Shown: in pieces, positions 44,105-52,495 of the stretch
Layout of the letters: every line of letters begins with the position of its first letter
Numbering within the stretch: position 1 is the first letter of the stretch
Origin: JAGVSR01 sp964589785
Lineage (GTDB): Bacteria > Pseudomonadota > Alphaproteobacteria > Rhizobiales > Hyphomicrobiaceae
DNA: 64,000 nt
Assembly (NCBI GenBank): GCA_964589785.1
Contig: CAZPUQ010000012.1
Location: 1 to 64,000, forward strand
Direction: 5' to 3'
The notes under the pieces: model-generated
Database searches by the model: none
Seen by the model: only the letters and a program-made list of their open reading frames with translations
What the model was told of the DNA's origin: nothing
Program-made: the position numbers and the translations under genes

Positions 44105-45808
44105 TCAATCGAAGCCGAACTGGCGGCGCTGGTCTGACCATGCCGTTTCAAGCTGACCGGCGCCCATGAGCTTGATCGCACTGAGCCCGGGCGGCTGACG
44201 CCCCTGGATAACGGCCTTCGTGATCTCGGGTGCCAGGAAACTCAACCGGAAAACACGGGTGAAATAGGATGGGCTCACCCCAGCGTCGACGGCGAGGTCC
44301 TTCGTCGGTCTGCCGTTGCAGTTCGCGATGAGAGCGCTGAAGTGATGCGCCATCGCGATGAGCCGGAGCAGGCTGCGATCCGACCGTCGAGGCGGCTCAT
44401 CACCGCGCGCGCCCTGGATCAGCAGCTTCGTCTCCATGCCGGTCCGCCGCACTTGGGCCGGCACCGACAGGACTTGCACCTGTCCCTCCGGCGTTCGCGA
44501 CAGTCGCCTGATGTCGAGATGGGGCCTCACGACGTTGGGGAGTGCTGTAGTGCGGACCGTGACGTCGACTGTCTCAGGTCGAATGTCCACCCGCTCGACA
44601 AGGGCATGCAGGATGGCACGTTTCTCGGACGCCGGCAGGGTCGGCCAGCGGCGTGCGAGATCGGCGGCATGCTCGATCAGAGATTTGCGGATCGCTATGC
44701 TCGCAGGCCCTGCCACTTCGAGCATGGCGGATTCGTCTCGCAACAGCGCGCAGAGGCGATCCTCCACCAGCCTTTCGAGATCGGCGGCCGGGACCCGGCA
44801 TGCCCCTTCCGATGCTTTCGCACGCCCCCGCTTGATGAGCGCTTGACTGACATAATAACGGTAACGTGTGCCCTTCTTGTTGGCGTGCGTGGGCGACATG
44901 CGCTCGCCACCGTCGTCATGGACGAGGCCGACAAGCAAGCTCGGATCAACAGCCTTGGATCGCGTCGCTCGCTCGACACGGTTCTCGGCGAGCGCCACTT
45001 GAACCTCGTTCCACAGCACTTCGTCGACGATCGCCTCGTGCAGGCCGGGGTAGGCGTTTTCCTTGTGGACGATGTCGCCGCGGTAGATGCGGTTCTGCAG
45101 CATCAGGTAGAGCGCACCGCGCGCCAATGGCTTGCCGCCCCGCGCCTCACCGAAGCGATCGACGCGGTTCTTGCTGACGATGCCGGTGGCATCGAGATCC
45201 TCCTGGAGGGCAAGCACCGATTTCAGCTGGGCGTAGCGGCGGAAGATATGCCGGACGCGCTCGGCCTCCGGCTCGTTGACGACGAGCTTGCGGTCCGCCA
45301 CATCGTAGCCGAGCGGCGGGTTGCCGCCCATCCACATGCCTTTCTGCTTCGACGCTGCGATCTTGTCGCGGATGCGCTCGCCGGTGACCTCGCGCTCGAA
45401 CTGGGCGAACGAGAGCAGCATGTTGAGGGTCAGCCGCCCCATGGAGGTGGTGGTATTGAACTGCTGCGTCACGGAGACGAACGACACGCCCTTGCCGTCG
45501 AAGGCCTCGACGATCTTGGCGAAGTCGGCGAGCGAGCGCGTCAGCCGGTCGACCTTGTAGACGACCACCGTGTCGATGCGGCCGGCGGCGATATCGGCCA
45601 GCAGGCGCTGCAGTGCCGGTCGTTCCATGGTGCCACCCGAGATGCCGCCGTCATCGTACATATCGGGTAGGGCGATCCAGCCCGCGCTTTTCTGGCTCTT
45701 GATATAGGCCTCGCAGGCCTCTCGCTGGGCGTCGAGCGAGTTGAACTCCTGCTCGAGGCCCTCCTCGGAGGACTTGCGCGTGTAGATGGCGCAGCGAACG
45801 CGCGTCAT
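44105..45808 (-). CDS. Large serine recombinase
   Basis: 567 residues. The resolvase catalytic domain starts MTRVRCAIYTRKSSEEG (the catalytic Ser in YTRKSS) and includes DALQR-like spacing and VYKVDRLTRSLADF. A recombinase domain (about 155-270) and zinc-ribbon-like region, then a long C-terminal arm, make it a large serine integrase/transposase type. The start at 45808 overlaps the upstream stop (ATGA); ATG 45817 is also possible. Lies next to tRNA-Ser, so it probably inserted this element. Confidence 0.93.
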   Translation of the reverse strand: MTRVRCAIYTRKSSEEGLEQEFNSLDAQREACEAYIKSQKSAGWIALPDMYDDGGISGGTMERPALQRLLADIAAGRIDTVVVYKVDRLTRSLADFAKIVEAFDGKGVSFVSVTQQFNTTTSMGRLTLNMLLSFAQFEREVTGERIRDKIAASKQKGMWMGGNPPLGYDVADRKLVVNEPEAERVRHIFRRYAQLKSVLALQEDLDATGIVSKNRVDRFGEARGGKPLARGALYLMLQNRIYRGDIVHKENAYPGLHEAIVDEVLWNEVQVALAENRVERATRSKAVDPSLLVGLVHDDGGERMSPTHANKKGTRYRYYVSQALIKRGRAKASEGACRVPAADLERLVEDRLCALLRDESAMLEVAGPASIAIRKSLIEHAADLARRWPTLPASEKRAILHALVERVDIRPETVDVTVRTTALPNVVRPHLDIRRLSRTPEGQVQVLSVPAQVRRTGMETKLLIQGARGDEPPRRSDRSLLRLIAMAHHFSALIANCNGRPTKDLAVDAGVSPSYFTRVFRLSFLAPEITKAVIQGRQPPGLSAIKLMGAGQLETAWSDQRRQFGFD

Positions 45809-46005
45809 CCGAGCCACCCTCGCAGACGATGAAGACGCGCGAGGCAGGGTTCCAGCACTGCAATCAGACGATCGCAGGTCTGGCGCGCATCCGCGATATC
45901 GGCTGACGCCTGCCCCTCGGCCGCGATCAGCGATGCATCCTCCAGCACACCGGTGAGATTGGCCAGAGCCTTGCGAACCGTCTCGACCCTCGCTGTCCTA
46001 GCCAT
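45805..46005 (-). CDS. 66-residue protein of the recombinase module
   Basis: 66 residues (MARTARVETVRKALANL...), helical, no known domain. Its start overlaps the end of the DUF2924 gene and its stop overlaps the recombinase start, so all three are coupled. Such short proteins sit in this place in related modules; a helper or regulator of recombination is possible but not shown. Confidence 0.7.
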   Translation of the reverse strand: MARTARVETVRKALANLTGVLEDASLIAAEGQASADIADARQTCDRLIAVLEPCLARLHRLRGWLG

Positions 46006-46501
46006 CGCTGTGCCCCGCCTTGAGGCCGAAGAAGCGCGGACCCGACCATCGTGTTCCGGTCATCTCGCGGGCGATGGCCGACAGCGACGCCCACGTCCGG
46101 CCCCTCCACTGGAAGCCATCCTCGACGACCAGCACCTCGTGGGTCTCGCCGCGCCATTCGCGCAAGAGACGGGCGCCGGGCCTCAGGCTGACGGTGCGTG
46201 CATTGGCGAGATCGGACTTTGCTGCCATCGTCTGTGCCAGCTCGGCGAGCTGTCGCTTCGCCGTGGCGCCGAGACCGCCGAGAACGCGCTCCTGCAGCTT
46301 CCAAGCGATGGCAAGCTCGAGCAGATCGCGGCTGAGCAACTTTGGCGGATGAGAGCGAAACAGTCGGTGCCATTCCACTCGCAGCTCGGGCGCGGCCATC
46401 TCGGAAACCGCCGCCAACTGGACATTCAGCCCATCGATGTCGGCGCGCTTGCGCGCACTGACGACTGGGGAAGGGAATTCCGAGACATTCGGGTCAGACA
46501 T
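45998..46501 (-). CDS. DUF2924 protein
   Basis: 167 residues, matching the DUF2924 family: ELRVEWHRLFRSHPPKLLSRDLLELAIAWKLQE and RGRTWASLSAIAREMTGTRWSGPRFFGL. The family travels with serine recombinases in Rhizobiales and relatives; its function is unknown, but the partner gene suggests a recombination accessory factor. It starts three bases after the DUF3489 stop. Confidence 0.85.
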   Translation of the reverse strand: MSDPNVSEFPSPVVSARKRADIDGLNVQLAAVSEMAAPELRVEWHRLFRSHPPKLLSRDLLELAIAWKLQERVLGGLGATAKRQLAELAQTMAAKSDLANARTVSLRPGARLLREWRGETHEVLVVEDGFQWRGRTWASLSAIAREMTGTRWSGPRFFGLKAGHSDG

Positions 46502-46504
46502 GGC

Positions 46505-46861
46505 TCAGCCCCTCAGTCGCGATTGCGCGGCTGATTTCGCTGCATCGTCGAGCCTGTAGCGGCGGGCATTGGTCTCGTCTCGTACCGTGGCGAGTGACAT
46601 GCCGAGCTTCTTCTTGACGGTGCCCGACAGGAACCCGCGGATGCTGTGCGCCTGCCAGCCCGTGGCGGCAATCAATTCATCCAACGTCGCGCCGGTCTTG
46701 CGCCTGAGCAGCCTGAGACAAGTCTGCGTCTTGGTGGTAGCGGCCGGAGGCGCTGTTGACTCAGATGAAGAGGAAATTGCCGGTTTCGATGGCCGAGCAC
46801 GGTCGATTGCAGGCGATCGCGGCGCAGCGATGCTTCGTGATTTGGGCGCAGACGTCTTCAT
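46505..46861 (-). CDS. DUF3489 protein
   Basis: 118 residues. A low-complexity Ser/Pro/Ala N-terminus (about 1-45) is followed by TCLRLLRRKTGATLDELIAATGWQAHSIRGFLSGTVKKKLG, the DUF3489 fold, which looks like a small winged-helix DNA-binding domain. Often the first gene in this recombinase module and possibly its regulator. ATG 46861 follows AGGAGG by ten bases. Confidence 0.85.
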   Translation of the reverse strand: MKTSAPKSRSIAAPRSPAIDRARPSKPAISSSSESTAPPAATTKTQTCLRLLRRKTGATLDELIAATGWQAHSIRGFLSGTVKKKLGMSLATVRDETNARRYRLDDAAKSAAQSRLRG

Positions 46862-47288
46862 GATGAGGTGGCCTCCTGGTTCGAGCGCCGCGGGATTGCA
46901 GCGCCCCACCACCTCAAGCCCCGCGTTTCGAGCGGAGCTGCCGTTCTGCGACCCCCGTGCCAGCGGCACCTCGTCGCCACGACAGCAATGCTTGCCGTGC
47001 GGACGAAATCCAGCGGTTTTTTTGACGAGCGGTCGCCCGCGCGGCGGACTGACAATTACAAGAGTTAACGAGTTAAGATCCGCCGGCCGCGAGTTCGAAT
47101 CCTTCCCGGCGCGCCGGAGCAGTTAAAAGTGCGAACACCTATAATCTTGACGTTGCTATGTAATTTCCTACTTCGCTGACTTTCTTGCCAGCCGCTGCTG
47201 GGCACACGTGCAGGTTAGTCCGCGTGCACGAAGACAGAAGATAGCGCGCGCCTTCCAGTCTATTTTGCGCCATATGGGTTGAGCGACG
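46862..47288. other. 427-nt gap with a tRNA-like 3' fragment
   Basis: No gene seen. At about 47090-47120 the stretch GAGTTCGAATCC followed by a short arm resembles the T-arm and acceptor end of a tRNA, but the stem does not pair well, so I do not call a tRNA. A GAGTTAA repeat lies at 47062-47076. Base composition drops from here on, which suggests a junction between separately acquired pieces. Confidence 0.4.
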
Positions 47289-49229
47289 TCAGAGGTGCGC
47301 GCGAATTGCGTCAATCCAATCTATCGCTTCATGCTTGATGTCCGCGCCGTCTTGATAGCGCGTGCGTTGCCGTATCTCATCCGGCGTCATGTGCCGCATG
47401 ATGTGCGCGCAAATGATTCTCTTGCAGGCGTTTGGGTTCGTCTTTGTTATGGGCGTCCCGTCATGCTCATCTGGCTGGTAGTTGAAGCCAGTTTGAGCCG
47501 CGCCTGCCCTGGCCGCTGTGAGATGGTTGGATAGTTCATCGGCCATCTTCACAAAGTCGAGGTCAATACCGGCGGGTAGTACAAGCATGTTGTTCGTAAG
47601 GCGAAGGAGCGCGTCAGGATGGAAGTAATTATCCATACTCCGCTTCTTGGTGAGGAATGCCGTTGTGTTGGGACGGGCCTGCATTGCTTGAAGCCACGCC
47701 GTTTTGTCACCAGCGATGGGTAGAGCTGAACTCGTCCGGTCAGAGTCCTGAAGCATGACCTGGGGCACGTTCAGTTTGTCGAGGTAGCATCGTTCGACCC
47801 AATCCTTCAGGGTGTTGTCGCCTCCGCCAATCGTCCAAAAAATGTGTTGCTCATTCATTGCGGGGATTTCACCCGCCGCAACCAGCACCTGAATCATCGA
47901 ACGTAATGCGTCTATGTCGGTCTTCCCTTCCACCAGGACCGCCACCCTGATGCCCTGCTTTGCCAGGGGATCGGGAAGAACGCCAAGCGCCTCGGCTATT
48001 TCTGCATAGACCGCATCCCCCTGCGTACCGCTTCGCACGCGCACTGCATTGGTAACGGGATCGCGGTCAACAAACCGGAGGCTTTCTAGCGGAATCAGCG
48101 CAGCCAGGGCTGGAACGTGCGTAGTCAGCACGACCTGATCCCCGGCATCCGCAAGGGATCTAAGCGCGGCGATGATTTGCTCCTGGCTGTCAGGATGCTG
48201 CGAGGTTTCCGGTTCCTCGATCGCGTAAACAACGGAACGGCGAGGCGCAGCGCCAGCCTGAGCTTCCGCGCGGCGCTTTTCCGCTTCGGCCTGAAAGAAG
48301 CTCAGCAGCACCAGGCGGCGCACACCTGAGCCGCGTTTGTTCAGCGGAATTCCATCGTCCGCCTCCAAGTCGAGCTTGAAGATGTTCTTCCACGGGGGCT
48401 TCTTGAACTTGGGTTCAAGCGTCGAAGCGATTTCCGGATAGGTCTGCTTCAGCTTTTCCAGAGTGCGCTGTGCCGTTTCTTGCGCCTTGCGATGAACCTC
48501 GACCGTGATCTGATCGAGTTGCGCTTCCAGGCTGTCAAGCGCCTGCTCGATAGCGATCTTCATGGGGTTCTGCACTTCGGGGTCTTGGTCGCTGCTTGGC
48601 CGGTCAGACTGAAAGAGCGCGAAGATTGGCATATAGGACTGCAGCGCTGACCAAATTGCCTTGCCGTTTTTGTCGTTAAGTGGAACCTCTTGAAGGGCAA
48701 GGTTGAGCGCGCCGACCGACTGATAGATGGCCTGCCGCATAGAGGGATTTTCAGCCTGGTTGCAGTTGTTCTCAAGCCCGCGCTCGCGAATGATCGCGCG
48801 CAGTTCGCCTTGGGTATTCTGGAGCACACCAGCCGCCGCCTGCGCTGTCGGATGCACGGCCAATGCCGATGCTACAGCTTTGGGTGTTTGGTTGGAGCAG
48901 TTGAACACCTTGTGAATCTCAAGGTATCCGTCGGCATTGAGCAAATGTTCGGCCTGTAGCGTAGTGAGCGCGTTCGTATCCAAGATCAATTCTGCGGGCA
49001 GATCATTAAAGACAACGCCAATTCGGACGTTGCGGGCGTTGCCGGCTATACTGGCGTCAGCTGGCTCGATCTTGGCGACGCCGCCTTCAAAAAAAATGTC
49101 GAGCGCCTCCAGCACCGTCGATTTGCCCGCATCGTTGCGGCCAATAAATCCGGTAAGCTGCGAGAATGGGATGGTTGTGCGGTCCTTGTAGGAGCGGAAA
49201 TTTTCCAGAATCAGAGCTTTGATTTTCAT
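47289..49229 (-). CDS. OLD-family ATP-dependent nuclease (AAA ATPase plus TOPRIM)
   Basis: 646 residues. Start at ATG 49229 (MKIKALILENF), typical of these ABC-type ATPases. Walker A is GRNDAGKST at about 30-38; a signature-like LNKRGSGVRRLVLLSFF and Walker B YAIEEPETSQHP follow. The C-terminal TOPRIM domain has VEGKTDIDAL and LQDSDRTSS (Glu and DxD for metal). OLD nucleases defend against phages, alone or as GajA in Gabija. No GajB helicase gene is next to it. It lies 91 nt after a restriction enzyme gene and has visibly more A and T than the mau region. Confidence 0.85.
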   Translation of the reverse strand: MKIKALILENFRSYKDRTTIPFSQLTGFIGRNDAGKSTVLEALDIFFEGGVAKIEPADASIAGNARNVRIGVVFNDLPAELILDTNALTTLQAEHLLNADGYLEIHKVFNCSNQTPKAVASALAVHPTAQAAAGVLQNTQGELRAIIRERGLENNCNQAENPSMRQAIYQSVGALNLALQEVPLNDKNGKAIWSALQSYMPIFALFQSDRPSSDQDPEVQNPMKIAIEQALDSLEAQLDQITVEVHRKAQETAQRTLEKLKQTYPEIASTLEPKFKKPPWKNIFKLDLEADDGIPLNKRGSGVRRLVLLSFFQAEAEKRRAEAQAGAAPRRSVVYAIEEPETSQHPDSQEQIIAALRSLADAGDQVVLTTHVPALAALIPLESLRFVDRDPVTNAVRVRSGTQGDAVYAEIAEALGVLPDPLAKQGIRVAVLVEGKTDIDALRSMIQVLVAAGEIPAMNEQHIFWTIGGGDNTLKDWVERCYLDKLNVPQVMLQDSDRTSSALPIAGDKTAWLQAMQARPNTTAFLTKKRSMDNYFHPDALLRLTNNMLVLPAGIDLDFVKMADELSNHLTAARAGAAQTGFNYQPDEHDGTPITKTNPNACKRIICAHIMRHMTPDEIRQRTRYQDGADIKHEAIDWIDAIRAHL

Positions 49230-49320
49230 TTCTAAATTAATGCCTCGAAGAACGATGGGATTAGGCTTCCAGGAAATGGCGCGGGCAACAGCACGGCAAA
49301 GGCTGATTGCGTCGGTTTCG

Positions 49321-50316
49321 TCACGTCTGCGACTTGATCCACTCCACGAAACCGTCGAGGTCGTGTGCCCAAACGAGGAACAGGCCCGCATCCTGCGCGG
49401 CCTTCAAGTCAGAAATCTTAAACACGCCGGAGAGCAGGGCGACGCTGATGATGTTCTTGCCGCCTTCGGCTTGATAGTGCTTGGCCTTTGCGGCGGTATC
49501 GTTGTTGAGACGCTTCTTGCTGTTTAGCGCAGAGCTGGAATCCTTGGCTTCAAGCGCGATCATGCGGCCCGTGGCGAGCGCGATGAACAAATCTACTTTG
49601 CGACCGTAGACCGTACATTCGCCGTAGAAGTGCGGGTAAGCGGGATGATGGCTGGGCTGCGTGATGCGCCCCTTGGATGGATAAGCCGGCGTCGTGGCGG
49701 CAACGTCTTTGCCCCGCTTTCCGCTCTGGCCTGAGACTTTGATGAATCCAAGCTCAACAAGGCGGTCTTCAAGCCGCCGCTCGACTATTTTTCCGTGACC
49801 GCGCCTTTCTGTTTGCAGCGACTGAGCTGCATGCATGGTCATAGTCGTTGTAATGGCGGCGCGGATTTCTCTTGCGCTTGGTGCTCGCTGTACCGCCACC
49901 CACGGAAAACGGTAGGGATCGGCGAGGCGGCAGATCAAGTTGAGGACGGCGCCTGGCAAGACGGGGTCTGTTTTAAGCTGGGTCTTACTGAGCCCATCTA
50001 CGTTGCGGGTTACCAGCACGCCAAGATCGTCCTCGGACATCGGCGGGCCGGTGACATACCGCAGCGCGTCGAACAATTCATCGTCGGCCAGCACCGCGCG
50101 CACAGTATCGGAATCGGGGTTCTTCGGGTCCAGACCGGAGAGCGCCTTAAATAAGCGGATGATCGCGCCGCGGCGTGCCTGAACGTGGGCCAGATATTTG
50201 CCACCCGGCTCAGCAAGCCTCCGGTCGACGAATTCATTGAGCGCGATTTGTGCTTGCTCGGCCAGTTGTTCGTCGGTCCAAACCGTCGGTGTTGCGCTGA
50301 CATTTGGAAGATTCAC
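49321..50316 (-). CDS. XamI-family type II restriction endonuclease
   Basis: 331 residues from GTG 50316, which overlaps the methylase stop by four bases (GTGA); the ATG at 50445 would add 43 residues inside the methylase frame. N-terminal WTDEQLAEQAQIALNEFVDRRLAEPGGKYLA is typical of XamI relatives. A PD-(D/E)xK nuclease site fits D242, E256 and K258 in VDLFIALATGRMIALEAK. XamI reads GTCGAC. Paired with the methylase upstream. Confidence 0.8.
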   Translation of the reverse strand: MNLPNVSATPTVWTDEQLAEQAQIALNEFVDRRLAEPGGKYLAHVQARRGAIIRLFKALSGLDPKNPDSDTVRAVLADDELFDALRYVTGPPMSEDDLGVLVTRNVDGLSKTQLKTDPVLPGAVLNLICRLADPYRFPWVAVQRAPSAREIRAAITTTMTMHAAQSLQTERRGHGKIVERRLEDRLVELGFIKVSGQSGKRGKDVAATTPAYPSKGRITQPSHHPAYPHFYGECTVYGRKVDLFIALATGRMIALEAKDSSSALNSKKRLNNDTAAKAKHYQAEGGKNIISVALLSGVFKISDLKAAQDAGLFLVWAHDLDGFVEWIKSQT

Positions 50317-51911
50317 GCGAACGCCCCGTGTACTAGGTCCTGCGGCGACGGAACGGGCAGCCGCTCCACTTCCTTCGGTTCGAATTTTGTTAGCCCACCT
50401 GCGTAGGTACGACCCTGATCGAGCTGAACTTTTCTTCTTAGCCATGAAGCAAGGGCATCAAGAAGGTTGGAGGCCAACGGTTCGCGGGGGTAGATACCGT
50501 GAGCGATGTTGATGTGACGGGCAGCACAGGCGTTGCGTACAAAGGCGGGTGGGCGGCGAGCCATATAGGTGCATAGGATCGGTGCTGGGTCTTTGAGGCC
50601 AACACTCCACCAAGCGCGACGATGGCGCGCAATGTAGCTTTCGTGTCCGCCCTCCCGTTTGGCCCACGTAAGGAAGCGGGCGACAGCCCGCCGTTCATTG
50701 AGCGGGAGGTCATCGAGGTCGACCGGCAAGTCGATCACACGGCGCAATGCCGTCGCGCGCCGCAATATGTCGCCCGCCTCAATCAGTTCCCTTGCACGGG
50801 TAATGGTGGGTAGGAGGAAGCGCTCAGGGATGCCGGTACTGTGAGGCCCGGCAATCCAAATGTCGTTAGAGCCTGTAACTTGCCCACGATGTACGCGGCA
50901 AAGCTCCCCAAGCTCGACATGGCCGGACGGAACGGCCGCGCCCGGCCTTATTATAGTCGACCAGCGCGTCGCGTTCTCCAGTTGTTTCCACGGCACGGCG
51001 ACGCTGGTTCGGGGGCGCGCAAGCTCGCCCAGCGACGCTATGGAACGAACCGCAAGTGTTTCAGGACGGCGTTGAACGCGAAAGCCCACGATGGCGCTTG
51101 TGGTCGCCGCATCGGCAAAAGGCGCGACCTTCGGATCGAGCACTGTGAGGCATGTGCCGCCCAACGGGCCAGCCAGAAGCTGACGCAGCGCAGCTCCATA
51201 GTTCACGTCCATCCATTCTGCGGCGGTGATAAAGCAGCCGATGTCGCCAGCGTCGGCAAGCTGCAAGGTGCGTAGATAAAAATACAGATGCAGTCCGGCG
51301 AGCTTACTGGCCTTGACGCCATGCTGAAGCGCAACGCGCCCGTACCAATCCTTAGCCGCGGGTGCGATGTCGTGATGGCGAACATAGGGTGGGTTACCGA
51401 TGAACAGGGTTGGCCCCTTGCGCGGTGGCACGGGCGCACGGCAAAATTCGGATACAAGGATGCGCGAGCGCGACGCAAGGCCAAGCGTCATGAGGTTGGC
51501 GCGCAGCATTAATGCGGCGACGGGATCGAGCTCCACGCCGATCAGATCCGCATGGGGGAATGCTTGGGCAGCAGCCATCAAGAAGCGCCCCGATCCTGCA
51601 CCTGGATCAATGATGCGGATGGGGGTTGCTTCCGAATGCGCCCAAGCCGTCATCGCAGCAACAATAGGAGCGGGTGTGTAGGTCGCGCCAAGTGGGCGGC
51701 GTTGCTCAGGAGAGCGCAATGTGGTGAAGGCATCGCCAAGCGGATCGCCACCAGTGCAAATGGCAGAACGAAGTCCGGCAACAATACGCGGCTTTCGAGC
51801 CGCGGGGATGCGCTGAGCAATTTTGGCTTCCGCGGGTGACAGGCGCCCGTTGTCACCAATCAGCGCAAGCGCCAAGGAAACAAGCTGCGCCTCGCTTGCG
51901 ATCGCGCTCAT
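50313..51911 (-). CDS. XamI-type DNA adenine methyltransferase
   Basis: 532 residues. SAM motif I is DPGAGSGRFLMAAA and the catalytic motif IV is NPPYVRH (adenine N6 type, gamma-class order). A target-recognition region follows to the C-terminus. The ATG overlaps the stop of the small ribbon-helix-helix gene (ATGA) and its own stop overlaps the nuclease GTG, so the three genes form a tightly coupled operon in which methylase comes before nuclease. Confidence 0.88.
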   Translation of the reverse strand: MSAIASEAQLVSLALALIGDNGRLSPAEAKIAQRIPAARKPRIVAGLRSAICTGGDPLGDAFTTLRSPEQRRPLGATYTPAPIVAAMTAWAHSEATPIRIIDPGAGSGRFLMAAAQAFPHADLIGVELDPVAALMLRANLMTLGLASRSRILVSEFCRAPVPPRKGPTLFIGNPPYVRHHDIAPAAKDWYGRVALQHGVKASKLAGLHLYFYLRTLQLADAGDIGCFITAAEWMDVNYGAALRQLLAGPLGGTCLTVLDPKVAPFADAATTSAIVGFRVQRRPETLAVRSIASLGELARPRTSVAVPWKQLENATRWSTIIRPGAAVPSGHVELGELCRVHRGQVTGSNDIWIAGPHSTGIPERFLLPTITRARELIEAGDILRRATALRRVIDLPVDLDDLPLNERRAVARFLTWAKREGGHESYIARHRRAWWSVGLKDPAPILCTYMARRPPAFVRNACAARHINIAHGIYPREPLASNLLDALASWLRRKVQLDQGRTYAGGLTKFEPKEVERLPVPSPQDLVHGAFA

Positions 51912-52084
51912 GACTTGTCGCGCTTGGGCTGCTTTTCGTAGAGCGCCCACAGCTCATCAAACAACGTCTTCAGCGATATATTGCGCCGTCCCGCCTCAGC
52001 CTTGACCTTGGCGGCCAGCTCCGGGGTAAGGCTGAAGCCGACGATGCGGCGGGGGCGAAGGTGTGATTTTTTCGATTCTGCCAT
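51908..52084 (-). CDS. Ribbon-helix-helix protein, likely controller of the R-M operon
   Basis: 58 residues from ATG 52084; ATGs at 52105 and 52114 are also in frame. After a basic N-terminus, RRIVGFSLTPELAAKVKAEA and the second helix NISLKTLFDELWALY fit a ribbon-helix-helix DNA-binding protein, like CopG/Arc repressors. It leads the operon and overlaps the methylase start. A 16-bp palindrome lies at its 5' end. The role as autoregulator is inferred. Confidence 0.65.
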   Translation of the reverse strand: MAESKKSHLRPRRIVGFSLTPELAAKVKAEAGRRNISLKTLFDELWALYEKQPKRDKS

Positions 52085-52096
52085 GCGGCCAATGAT

Positions 52097-52112
52097 GGTC
52101 GACATGTCGACC
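52097..52112. promoter_or_regulatory. Perfect palindrome made of two GTCGAC sites at the R-M operon start
   Basis: GGTCGACA-TGTCGACC is a perfect 16-bp palindrome with GTCGAC at 52098-52103 and 52106-52111. GTCGAC is the target of XamI, to which the operon's endonuclease is related. If the ribbon-helix-helix protein starts at 52084, the palindrome lies in its promoter/leader, 13 bases upstream of its start codon. Methylation here could feed back on expression, or the small protein could bind here. Confidence 0.7.
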
Positions 52113-52197
52113 ACTGGTCAAGGGATTGAAGCCAACAATCTGTGGGCGATTCGAGATGAGTGCGCGGTATGCGACAGCGGTATACGGCAAAGGATAG

Positions 52198-52386
52198 ATT
52201 CGGATCAAAACCGGCGTCGAACGGCCGATACCCGACCGCTTCGGCCTTGCCGTGAAGCCGCGTGAATGGTTTCTGGTTCCGCTTCACATCATCGACGAGG
52301 TCGTTGCGCGGCTGCGGGATCACTCAATTACCGGGTTTTCTTACGATCCGACCACGGCTTGCCTGGTGAAAGAGGAATCGCGGTAA
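52198..52386 (+). pseudogene. C-terminal remnant resembling a GIY-YIG nuclease
   Basis: 62 codons open from a TAG at 52195, with no start codon except GTG 52252. The product includes PDRFGLAVKPREWFLVPL and a following IIDEVVARL, which I recall as the C-terminal part of some GIY-YIG nuclease-type proteins. The N-terminal catalytic part is absent, so I treat it as a decayed fragment. The recall of the family is the weak point. Confidence 0.35.
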
Positions 52387-52460
52387 CCGATGGGGCAAGG
52401 ACTATCTTCTAAGCGAGCCAACCGATTTTTGGGCGATCCAAGCCTCGACACGCAACGAGA

Positions 52461-52479
52461 ACAAATGTAGATCGTTTGT
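52461..52479. promoter_or_regulatory. Inverted repeat before jetA
   Basis: ACAAA (52461-52465) and TTTGT (52475-52479) are inverted with nine bases between, just before the jetA ribosome-binding site. It could bind a repressor of the Wadjet operon. Short arms, so chance is not excluded. Confidence 0.3.
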
Positions 52480-52495
52480 AGCGGAGGTTGTCGAC

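Noticed and set aside
47090..47120. A second tRNA gene
   Set aside because: Only a T-arm-like piece is seen; the stem does not pair and there is no anticodon arm, so no tRNA is called.
47289..49229. Calling the OLD-type gene GajA of a Gabija system
   Set aside because: Gabija needs a GajB helicase next to GajA. The neighbours are a restriction enzyme and an intergenic gap.
52097..52112. Treating every GTCGAC in the window as meaningful
   Set aside because: GTCGAC is frequent in coding DNA here because Val-Asp is often GTC-GAC. Only the double-site palindrome in the R-M promoter is unusual.
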